Source of the DNA: Capitella teleta
Lineage: Eukaryota > Annelida > Polychaeta > Capitellidae
Assembly (NCBI GenBank): GCA_000328365.1
Contig: KB298957.1
Span: 141,146 to 205,145, forward strand
Direction: 5' to 3'
Length of the DNA: 64,000 bases
Shown here: positions 11,485-23,400 of the stretch, piece by piece
How positions within the stretch are numbered: the first letter of the stretch is position 1
Layout: every line of letters starts with the position of its first letter
The notes under the pieces: model-generated
Told to the model about the DNA's origin: nothing
Databases searched by the model: none
The model's input: only the letters and a program-made list of their open reading frames with translations
Program-made: the position numbers and the translations under genes

Positions 11485-13916
11485 TTAGTTAAGTGCCCCC
11501 TAGGAGAGGTGTTATTTTGATGCTTCTCAGATTTCCTCTTTCAACTTAATATAAGTTATAGAAACTGCGTGAGAAATCGAACACCGTTGCAATACCCAAT
11601 ATTCTGAGCAAAAGTGTTCACACTGACTTTTGACTCATGAGATTCTAAACATCACAACATGATTTATCTCTGTCACACCATATTTGATCAACCAGCAATT
11701 GTGTATTGATCATAAAATGGCTAAACATTTTGCTTAATCAATATCGCCAAAGACTCAACGATTTGTACAACGATCAATACACAATTATTTCATGCATCGC
11801 TTCTCTTTGCTTGCACTCAAATTATCAAATTGCCCCAAAATTATTCGTCTGGTGAAATAAATCGTGTGAACCTAATGCACTTCCAAGGCTCCTTTTTGTC
11901 ACCATGTTATTTATTTATTTATTATTATTTTTTTTCGTCTTGGACACGTCGGGAAAAAGAGGGGAGCAGTAAAGTGCTAATTGGGGTGTTAATTAACACC
12001 TACCTGTACATGTATGCAGGAAGAGATCAGAGCCATTAGCAAATGCTTAACTTTTGTACATCGTATGTGCTCAGTGATCCAATGCCTTCATGACTCCACA
12101 TCTTCACTGAACCCAATCCAATTTTAGTGTCATTCGTTTCGTTTCGTTTTGTGTCATTCATTTTCAGATGCTATCAGAGGCCATTTGATCTGTATTCAGG
12201 CTCATAATTTTGTATTGCTAACAAGTTACGATTCATCCTTCAATCTCAAGTGATTATATTATGTGCTCATGTAATTGATGCAAGCGAAAAATGTTCCATC
12301 CTGGTGTGCGCAGTGCTTCTTCACTGAGCCGGATGCTTTTGCAGTTTGGGTTATAAACTTTATGCTTACGTTGAGTCATAACTCCTGAGTGTAAGGTGTG
12401 GCTCTGCACAATTCGATTATGCGGCATTTAGTTATAATTTGAACTGCTCATGCGTGCAATGGGTAATCCAGGCGCCATTGCGACCTTAATGTTCTTGCGA
12501 TAATCATTAACAGGCCATTATATCGGACCATCTTATATTATTCTCTGAGAGTAATAATTATTGCAAACATATCAGAACTCATTGCATCGATAATGATTAT
12601 TATTTTAGATTGAGAATCAGCTTCCTTAGAAACCTCCCTTATTATTATTGATCGTGAGAATATATTGCTGATAAAAAGTGATAATTAGTATTAAATGCGA
12701 CTTCAGTGAGCGGCTGACATGTAACATTGCAAACCCATGAACCTCAGAGCCAAATGGCAGCACCAGCTGCGAAATATAAATCAATTGTCTTCATCTTCTC
12801 TTTCATTGATTCGACATTCAGTTGAAATTTTGAAATACATCTGCTGAAGTTGCATTTCAACCCCTGATAAGAAGGCCAAGTATATATGAGGGCATGTGGC
12901 CTCAAGTGTACACGCGTGATTATATTGAATGTCAATTGGGCCAAAGTGCAAGCTACATGAACGGAACGAGAGAAAAAGTCTATTCTTTCAGTATATATTT
13001 GTTAAAGGTCAAAGGTCAAAGGTTAAGTGTTTTTTTGGAGTGAATGTACAGCGCATGAAGTGTCGTGAAAGCCATATCAGTCGCGTCTATGTGATTCACG
13101 TATAAATTGCGCATCGGTTGACGTTATTTGTGCCGATTGAACTTGGATCCACTCGTATGTGAAGGAGAGATCGCCTCTCGAAGGGCGTTCATTATGTTTG
13201 GGTTTAGTGACTAAAATCAATAATTGACTTACTTGTGGTTTAAAGTTTTGTTTCTGATCAAGCGTTCGATGGGAAATGAGAGATACACACATGGTGGGTT
13301 GAGGCCTTAAGAGTCAGAGTTACGTCATTTAGGCAAATGAATAACTAAGGAACTGTAAGGAAAGTCTACACCTGGAGATGAGGTCATTCATCAGATAAAA
13401 TTCATTTCATAATTTTGACTTCAGACATTGTTTATGCTGCCATACATTACTCTCGATACATTACGTTGTGTCATATGTGATTATTGGTCATTAAATTGAG
13501 TTTAATTTTCATGCTTTCCCATTTAGAACATGTGCCCGTAACTTCATATCAGCAGAATGTGTCCTTGGCATCCTGTGTTAGGAGACAGACTGCTCTGAAA
13601 TATTCATATCAATTGAAACACTTGGGCATCAATTGATTATTGATCACACTACAATACAAGTTACGCTGACTCCCTGTCTTTGTATGTGCCTGGGCATCAT
13701 CGAGAATCGAGATTGTTACCACTGTTGCCTAAATATCAGTAATTGTAAATTAAGTAAACTTACTTTATATCTGTGTCTCTTCAGTGAAAGTCAAGCGCTG
13801 TGTGCTACGGTCTACAGTAGATTTATTATTGCGATTTATCGGACACAGTTTAGGGACTGCCATTTTTCCTTTTCGCTGCATTTCGCGCCCATTGTGACTT
13901 GGTTGTGTCGTTGCAG
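11485..13916. other. AT-rich stretch without recognised exons
   Basis: I see no coding exon. An RGGTCA-like direct repeat (aaaggtcaaaggtcaaaggtt) lies at about 13006-13026 and resembles a DR1-type nuclear-receptor site; this is a motif match only. The stretch ends at a strong splice acceptor (ttgtgtcgttgcag, ending at 13916). Confidence 0.45.
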
Positions 13917-13926
13917 GGTAGTTCGG

Positions 13927-16900
13927 ATGCCGTCAGAGGAACAGGATGCCAAAGCCCTGGGAAACCGAGCGTCCTCCGGGTGAGTTCTTCATTGATTTGC
14001 TTCGTCTTAATTTGTCGATGGTCGTGTTGACAACTCTGTTTGCTTCATTTGACAATCAATGTTGTACGATGCGTGTCAAGTCTTACGACATGCAAAGGCA
14101 GCAGTCGCGTGATCTGGCCGCTTGGGTCATGGCTAAGAGGGGACACATCCCTCATGCCAGTCTTCCGTCTCCTCCCGATTCACCTCCTCCTCCTCCTCCG
14201 CCTCCACCTGTGAAATCCGCATGGACTTTGGATAAGAAAGCACAGAAATTTGAGCGAGTTGCTGTGCGTAAGTGATCAATGTCTGCTTCTGGCTGGCTGT
14301 CAAATTTCTTTGATTAGAACTTGTGAATTATTCACGTGGTTTTCCTGCATTCTGTGAAACGGCTTCTTCAGTTGAGGGGTTTGTTATTTGGGTTCATTGC
14401 CATGTTGCCTCCTACCGAAGCTGCATCTTTGCATTCTGGAGATTCAGCTAACAATTGGAAGCCTTCGCCAGCGTTGCGTCGTGGAGGGGGCCCTCCGATT
14501 CTACCACCATTGAAATCAGCACCTCAGCTGCCGTTAGCCACCGGCAAAGATATCGACAGCCGCGGCCAACAGCTTTTGAAGGATATCAAACGGAAGAAAA
14601 AGAACAAACAGGGTCCGTCTCCCGAGGCTCCGACAAAGGGAACTGTGAAAGGAACTCCAGTTGCTAAGCAACAACAACGTAACGTTAGCAACCGTCCTCT
14701 GCCGGAGCCCCCTCCGAAAGCAACGTCAGAAAGTGTTTCAAAAGTGAAGAAAAATTCTGGAACAGAAGGTGAAAGTTGTTGATGAATGCAATCAATGACG
14801 GAGTATTGATCAGGCGCAGGAGCTCTTTCATTGGTGCCATTGACGGTGGTCGCCTGTTGCTTCCTCGTGTTGGGCTCCCGTATTGATCCCTTCATTCCCT
14901 CATATCGGATTCTGCCCCTTTTCCCTCCTTTCAACTTGTTCGCCTTTTTTTCTCTTTCCTCTTTTTGGTTGTTGATTCTTTTTTTCTTTTCTTTTTTGGC
15001 GTTTTGAATGATTTTGCAGCATTTTTTATTTTCTTTTCATACCTTTGTGGGTTTGCTCAATTGGACTGAAATCATGAAGTGTGTTCTGAGCTGTCTGTCA
15101 AGTTGAAGAACAAGCAAAATATAAAAGGAATTTTTTCATTTGTAAACGTAATTACTTTACTCAGGCACTAAGGCTAATTTAGGATAGAATTGTGCAAATT
15201 TTTATCCGGATGTTTTATAATTTTATTCTAGTTCTCGTTCTTTTACTTCATTGATATAATACTCTTCTTTTTTTTTATTTATCATGACTGTGTATATTTT
15301 TTTCTTTCCAATTTCTTTTGGGATAAAAAAAAATTATTGCTTAAAAAAAGCATTCCTTTCATTTCACCAATCAGACCTTGTAAGTTATATCAAGAACATT
15401 CTATAATTTGTATTCATACCTGCAGGGATCAATTGATATGTTATAATATTCATTATATTATTGTTACCGGTTATTCTAATCTACACTTACTAATAATGCA
15501 TATTTTCCACTGAACTGGACAATTGAAAGTTCAGAATAAATTAGCAAAAGTAATTTGCAATGATCAATCTAACCTCTCATGTACTAATGTATATATATTT
15601 TGTTCACGGAACTTTTCTCTTACTTCACTTTTGATTTACTTTCAGTTCTAACTTGTTGCCCCCACGATACAATCAATGAATATTTATGATTTGGGTCCTC
15701 TGTTAGTGCTAATTAATTAGTTTTTGCCTGAAAAGAGGGAGTGTTTCAACACTTGATGTTTAAGTGTGGTGAATGTTGTACACCGCCTGTCTTATCTCCT
15801 CTGGCAATTATTTTCACGGCTCAGTTCACCTGTGAAGGGGTGCAGAGCAAACATTCTATGCTAAACATTCAAAATTTCAAATAATCAGATGTACAAAATC
15901 GTCATTTAATTAACTAGAAAATAAATTATAATTCGAATGTATGTTCTAGAAACTTTGAAGAAGTCTGCAAGGTCTTCTAATGATAAGAAGATATTTTATA
16001 TTCAAAAAGTAAATAATATTAGCAAACAAATTTCAATTATCAATTCATGCTGTTTGCCGAGGGAATGTTTTAAGTATGAGAAGAAAGAGATTATTGGGCT
16101 GTAGAAATATTTGAGGACGTAATTAATGATTGCCGAGAGTTTTATCCGAATTTCCTGTTCTCCAATCAAATAATAAATTAATAAGTCCTGAATTCTTGAT
16201 TGACAAGTTTGAGCATAATAAATGTTGTAATTAATTTAGTTGGAACTTGAAATGTGATTTTTTTTTCTCTCTTTGCAGAGAAGGAGAGACGTATAAAAGG
16301 AAATAATGCAGAATTCAACGCCTCTTTCAAATATGCCGTGAGTCACATTTATCTGCTCCTTTTGCTGATAACACTTACCTGGGGTCACAGGGGTCATGAG
16401 AGGTCATTCACCTAAATGCAAATACTCAGGAATTTTCGTAAACAAGATTGAATTGAAAAATTAAATTACTTAATGGAGTGATAATAATATTGTTTTAAGA
16501 TTAATAACACAGTTAAATAAATGGTCTAACATATTGTTCGTTTTCTTTTTCAGAATAATTACATTTCAACATCCAAGTATAACATTGTGACATTTCTACC
16601 AAAGAATTTGTTTGAGCAGTCTCTACGTCTGGCCAATGCTTACTTCATCTTCCTTCTCATCCTGCAGGTAATTAGCATAATTTATGCCTTCGTAAATACT
16701 TTCCACTTGCTAATTATGCGGATAATATTCTCAGTTGATTGTTTATCATAGCATGAGTTTCAGGTTCTCTGCATGTGCCAAATGATGCTGCCTGCAATTA
16801 TGCTTTGTTTACAGGGCAGCAGAACGGGGAATACTTGCGGAGAGATCCTGGCGTTTATCATTCTGTTGTTGACAGGATAAATACATTTGCATATTTTTTA

Positions 16901-19900
16901 CAGCTTGTGCCTTGATATGTCTCCATCATGTTGAGGCGTGATGTTGAAGGCAATATATACTGCCTTCTGAATTGTTGTCACTTCTGTGATTATTATACTG
17001 AACGAGTATTTTGTTGTATATCTGAGTTACTGAGCAATATGCGTGAACACGTTCTGCTGTAGACATTTGATCCTCACTTGGAGGAATCATCAACATCTGA
17101 TTCTGTTGTCTACGAGTGACTGCGCATCAGGAGCTCATGCCTGTTATATTAAAAGTCTTTTTTTAAGTTGAGTGAAATATAAGGTATCACTGGCGCAATG
17201 AAATCAACTCACGGCCTCAATTGAAGAACAACTTTTGATGATTGTTATTAAATGTGACCTTGTTCCTGTTAACTCAAGGTCATCCCCGCCATCTCCTCCC
17301 TGACCTGGGTCACCACTGTGATTCCCCTGGTGGCCGTGCTCTCAATCACGGCCCTCAAAGATGGCTTTGATGACGTCGTAAGTGGTCCAACGCTAACCTC
17401 TCATTTCAACGCAGAGAGCAAAAGATGTACGTTCAAAGGAACCCTATCATACAGCATCTCAAATTGAAGCCAATCATGAATATAAGACAAATAACTCATC
17501 CTTCAGTTAGGATTAAATCTAACTATTTTTAAGAAATTGCATATTTTGCTCTTTGTATTTTTTCTTATTTCTAGTGTGCTATATTTTTCACCAGCTACTC
17601 ACCCTGTGAAGCACTTGGGATGATTTCTTCTTCTCACCATGTCTGTGTGCATTTCTCACCCTTTCTTGCTCCTCCGTTCTGAGGTTTTTAACCGCGTGGG
17701 TGTTGTCTTTTAGCTCATCCCTGCCATCTCATCACTGACCCCTTTGACGACCTTCATTCCTCTGGTCGCGGTGCTTGCCCTCAGCGCCATCAAAGACGCT
17801 GTCGATGACATCGTGAGTGACGCATGTGACGCATGTGACGCCTTAGAGGCTTGCTGCCATTTGGAGCAAAATCAGATTTATTTACGCTTAAGTTCTTGAG
17901 TCGTTGAAATGTCACATTTGTTTCCATTTACTGGTACTGCTAACAGTACCTGTGGTTACAATTAAATACCTTTAAATAAGAATTAAATGGAACCTAATGA
18001 TTGCTGATAACATTGCACATATTTTACCAAATAAACATAATCAAAGATTCTATATTAACAAGATACGCCACTCTTGATCTGGCGCTGAGCCGTTGCTTCG
18101 CGGTGGGTGATCAGGAGGCCGGCTGCTCTCACTCATACTCAACGTCTCATAACTAACTAATGCAAAGCTAACCAAATTATTTCAAAAATCAAGAGAGAAG
18201 GTTATACGTCTTGGCCAGACATCTGTGTTGCACTGAAATATTAACCAGTGGAAACCAGCCATGCTGTAAACCTGCAGACCCTGCTAATGGGGGGTGCCAC
18301 TGAGCACTGCTGTCTTAACTCTGACCTTATCTTCAAACTTCGATTATTGTGAAAATGGTCATAATGCGAACTACAAATATTTAAATAGGCATACTTATTA
18401 CAAATCCCGATGTGATTTGGCAGTCGTTATGACGTTGTGCACATAGGGGGCAGCACTGCTCATTCCACTAATTCGGCTGTAGTATCTGAGAGATGAACAT
18501 CCTGTATAGAATCTTTGACATAATTATCCGATGATTGATTTTGGGGTCGATTGATTTTTGTCAAAATACTGGTTGAAAGTGAATTAAGTTTATATTATTT
18601 TTAAGCAAGTACAACATGAGGTGTTTGTGATTGATTAATTTAATTAAGAATTCCTGATGCATGCTATAATCACAGGGAGTCTTACCAGTAGGCTCTGGAT
18701 ACATGAAATGCCTATGCAGCCTTCTAGACAGTATAAGATATTATATATAGAGTATTATAGACAGTAAGCATTCACTGCATTGAGTTTGGTCCATATATGC
18801 TCGCTCACTGGTAAGACCCTCTGTGGCTATAATTATAAGCATGAGTGATTGGCATATGTTCTACACATGATGATGAACTCGACACCCCCCCCCCTCCTCC
18901 CTCCTTTCTCCTAACCGTTTTCTCCTAACGCTTTGCTTCGTTTTGCATGCTGGTAATTAGTGGCAGAAAGCAACTCACTACAGTCGATCTTCGTTAATCC
19001 GGCCTTTTAGCGATGTGATTTTCTCTGAGGTATCAGCTGCATTCTGGTGTCTATCCATTTATCCGGCTGTTCTCATTGCAACCGAGTGGGTCGGAATAAC
19101 GAGATGTGACTGTTGTGGAAATTATACAACATTAGAGGGTGTGAGAGTCAACCGTGATCCATCTTTTCATTTGTGTTGAATGTGACAAAATCCAGGAAAT
19201 TCACCATTGAAACATCTATAATTCTAAATGATTGGTGACAGAAATTCAGGCTATAATAGACTATTACAGCATGGATTTTATTTTTCCTTTCTAATTATTA
19301 ATAATTAAATATCAATTTATTATACAACATAAAAATTTGATACGATTACCTGTAAATTTAATTAGTGTACCGAGGTAATACGATACTGTAACTCCTCTAA
19401 TGTATTTTTTGTGTAATATTTTTCTACAGTGTTAGGTTGAATTTTGTAATTGTGATCATTTAAAAAAAATTGATTTTATGTCATCTATACAATGATTGGG
19501 TGGAAAGGCTTTACTGTATGTATCCTGGGTATCGTCTGAATGTGTGGTTTAAATTTATAGTATCTATGAATACTTTAAAGGGAGGGAGAACTGGTTAAAA
19601 ATTGATTTTGAGTCGTTATTTGATGCACCATAAATGATTCCTATGCCTGGCCCACACAAGGAATATCATCGCTAACGATTTCGCGGGCGATATATTGCTA
19701 ACTAGGCGTGACGTCAGCAGCTGTGATGAAACACCGAGTTCCCCATCTGTTACAATGGGCCTCGTCATATCAGCGTGTCCTGCGACTAAACCCCTGGATA
19801 TTTTTTTATTTTCTTTTCGGAAATAGATAGAATAATCATTTTGCCACCAGTCAGGCGCGAAAAAAAAATATTTTTCGCTATTTTTCTTATTTTAACAAGC

Positions 19901-20352
19901 GATTTTCTAGGACACCTACCATGTTTCTCATCCTGAAACAGTAAAAAGGTCAGCCAGAGTGCACCACGCATGCGCTTTCGTTTCGTAAACAACAAAGATG
20001 TCCTTTTATGGTGAAGATGCTCTGCTCTGATTGGCTGAAATCGATAGCTTCACGAGGGGAACGGAACCAATCAGCCATCAGCCAAACCAAGCCATCAGCC
20101 GACGTTTGCCTCCTATACTTCGCAATGGAAGCCATTCTCCCATAGGCGCAATGCTAACCCCGATATTCGGAATGCATTATTTCCTTACGCTTGCATCCAG
20201 GCATGGTGTTTTTGGCACGGAATGCTATCAATTGGTGCTATGAGTCAATAGAACATCACTTAAAATTTAGTTCCCCATCCCTTTAATTTGCCACTATTTT
20301 TTAAAATCTTTTTAAATCTTATTCTTCTTATTATTTATTCTTATTCTTATTC

Positions 20353-20411
<59 letters not shown>

Positions 20412-23400
20412 TTTATAAGAAGTTTAGATTTCCTTTTCTTTCAAATTCAACTCAATTTAATTGGCAGTTTTGTTTTCATTTTTTTCATCATTTTCATGGG
20501 TTTTATGAATAACCAACTTGTATTCATAGCAACGACATAGAAGCGACAACCAGGTGAACAACAGGATATCAGTGGTATTACGCAACGGCTCGTTAGTTGA
20601 AGAGAAATGGCACAAAGTAGTCGTAGGGGACATAGTGAAAATGAAGAACGACCAATTTGTGGCCGTGAGTGTCTCGTCCGCTGAGCCAATCGTCATAGTA
20701 ACGCGTTTGTTTCTTCAGGCGGACATTCTGCTCCTATCCACCAGCGAACCAAACAGTTTGTGTTACATCGAAACCGCAGAACTGGACGGGTGAGTTCAGA
20801 ACTGGGAACTTTGATCATAGATATAATCGCTTTCTACGCAGAGAAACCAATTTAAAAGTGCGACAAGCCATTCCTGAAACAGCAGAGATGGCTGACGACA
20901 TAGTAGCGCTTGGTCACTTTGACGGTCAGTGGTGTGGCTTGGCAGTTATTTGTTCTTATCTTATATGTAGGTGAGATATTGGGTGAGCCTCCCAACAACC
21001 GTCTTAGCAAGTACGAAGGCCGCCTTAACTGGAAGAACCGCATGTACGCTCTGGACAATGACAAGATCCTGTTGCGCGGCTGTGTGCTGCGTAACACAAA
21101 GTGGTGTTATGGGCTGGTCATATTTGCAGGGGAAGAAACCAAACTGATGATGAACAGCGGTCAAGCCAAGTTCAAGCGAACGCACATTGACCGTCTGATG
21201 AACGTGCTCATCATTGGGGTGGGTCTCCACCTCCTCCTCTTTCTACTCCTCTTTTTCTTCTTCCTCCTCCTCCGAATCGTGTCACAATCCTTGCTTTTCA
21301 GATCTTCATCTTCCTCTGTGTCGTCTGTCTCATCTGCACCGTGTGCTGTGGATTGTGGGAATCCTACGTAGGATTCTTCTTCCAGGATTTCATGCCTTGG
21401 GAGGATTTCATCCCAGAGAGCAAGGCGTCGGGATCTGCGTCGATCGCTCTCATGGTCTTCTTCTCGTACATCATTGTGCTGAACACTGTCGTTCCCATTT
21501 CACTGTACGTTAGCGTGGAGATGATTCGCTTCAGCCACAGCTACTGGATCAACTGGGACGACAAGATGTACCACGCAAAGACCGACACTCCGGCAAAATC
21601 TCGCACGACCACGCTCAACGAAGAACTCGGTCAGATAGAGTACATCTTCTCAGACAAAACTGGAACGCTGACGCAGAACATCATGACGTTCAACAAATGC
21701 TCCATCAACGGCAAAGCATATGGCGACCCAGTTGACCAACACGGCAACGCGCTGGACGTCACAGAGGTCAGATTGTTTCTCTCACTTCCAGCTTTTCATC
21801 TCTCTTCTGTGCAGCGAACACCGAAGGTGGATTTTTCTGAGAATCCGATGTACGAGAAAACGTTTGATTTCTACGATCGCCGCCTCCTGGATTTATCCAA
21901 CTCTGGAGATGACGCCGTGGCAGACTTCTTTGCTCTGCTTGCCCTGTGCCACACGGTGATGCCTGAGGAGAAAGAAGGTCAGGTCAAGGGGTCAATAGGG
22001 GTCATCCTCTAAATCTCATTCCAGATGGTCATCTGGAGTATCAAGCGCAGTCTCCGGACGAAGCTGCTCTCGTTGGAGCAGCACGGAATTTTGGCTTTGT
22101 CTTCAGGGTTTGTGCTTAAGCGGAAGACATCCAATTCTAACCGATGTTATTCACAGAGCCGCACCCCTGACTCCATCACCATTGAGGTCCAGGGAGAAAC
22201 ACGTGTCTACAAGTTGCTCTGCATCCTCGATTTCAACAATGTGCGCAAGCGAATGTCTGTGATCCTGCAACGCAACGAGCGAATCATGTTGCTCTGTAAG
22301 GGAGCCGACTCCACCATCTACGAGCGCCTGGATCCAGCCGATGCTAATCTGATGGAAGTCACCACTGCTCACCTTCAGGTGACCTTCCTGCACTGTTCTT
22401 GCGCTTGTATTCCTGGTTTCTTTCTCATTTGCAGGATTTTGCGCAGGACGGTTTGCGCACTCTGTGTTTGGCGCAAAAGGAGATTGACTCTGACACGTAC
22501 GACGCCTGGATCAAGAGGCACCATGAAGCCACGTTTGTGCATTTCATTGAAAGCGTCTTCAAAATATTTCTCATTTTTGGCAGTTGTGCGATGGAGGATC
22601 GTGACGACAAAGTGTCCGCTGTTTACGAAGAAATTGAGACGAATCTGCGGTTGATTGGAGCGTCAGCCATTGAGGACAAGTTGCAGGACGGCGTACCTGA
22701 GGCGATTGCTAACCTGGCCCTGGCCAACATCAAGATTTGGGTGCTGACCGGAGACAAGCAGGAGACCGCCATCAACATCGGCTACAGTTGCCGACTGCTG
22801 TTGGATGAGATGGAGGAGATCTTTGTGATTGACGGAGAGGCCTACGAAGTGGTTGAGTCTCAGCTGCAGAACGCAAAGAGCGAAATGCAGAAGATCCTGC
22901 AGCAGCACAGCATGGAGCACCAGCATGAACAGGCCGTGACCTTCTCAAATGGCCGCATGGGAAACAAAGCGCGCAAGGCCGAGGAGTTTGGAGGCTTCGC
23001 TCTGGTCGTCAACGGACACAGTTTGGTGAGTCATTCCGTGACTGAAATGGCAGTGCATTCACTGATCTCTGTAGGTTCATGCCCTGACCGCTAAGATGGA
23101 GCTGCTGCTTCTGGAAGTGGGGACGCTGTGCAAAGCGGTCATCTGCTGCAGAGTGACCCCTCTGCAGAAGGCCCTCGTTGTTGACCTAGTCAAGCGACAC
23201 AAGAAGGCGTTGACCCTGGCCATTGGAGACGGCGCTAATGACGTCAGCATGATTAAAAGTGAGTCCTGCTCCTCTTGTTTTCACTTTGTGAAGATGTTTT
23301 TCCTGTCAGCTGCCCACATTGGCGTGGGCATCAGTGGGCAGGAGGGGCTGCAGGCCGTCCTGGCGTCTGACTTTTCCATCGCGCAGTTTCGTTACCTGGA

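Larger units (their letters stand above)
17813..20529 (+). other. Long intron of the flippase gene
   Basis: The 2.7-kb intron holds a MITE (18671-18825), a TTA-type microsatellite near 20338-20411 and no other exon that I can see. Confidence 0.6.

Noticed and set aside
19630-19760. Shared repeat between the intron at 19.6 kb and that at 24.5 kb
   Set aside because: Both have CG-rich words such as gctaggcgtg but I could not align them over any length.
20288-20512. Tyr-rich protein reading
   Set aside because: It is a translation of a TTA microsatellite inside a flippase intron.
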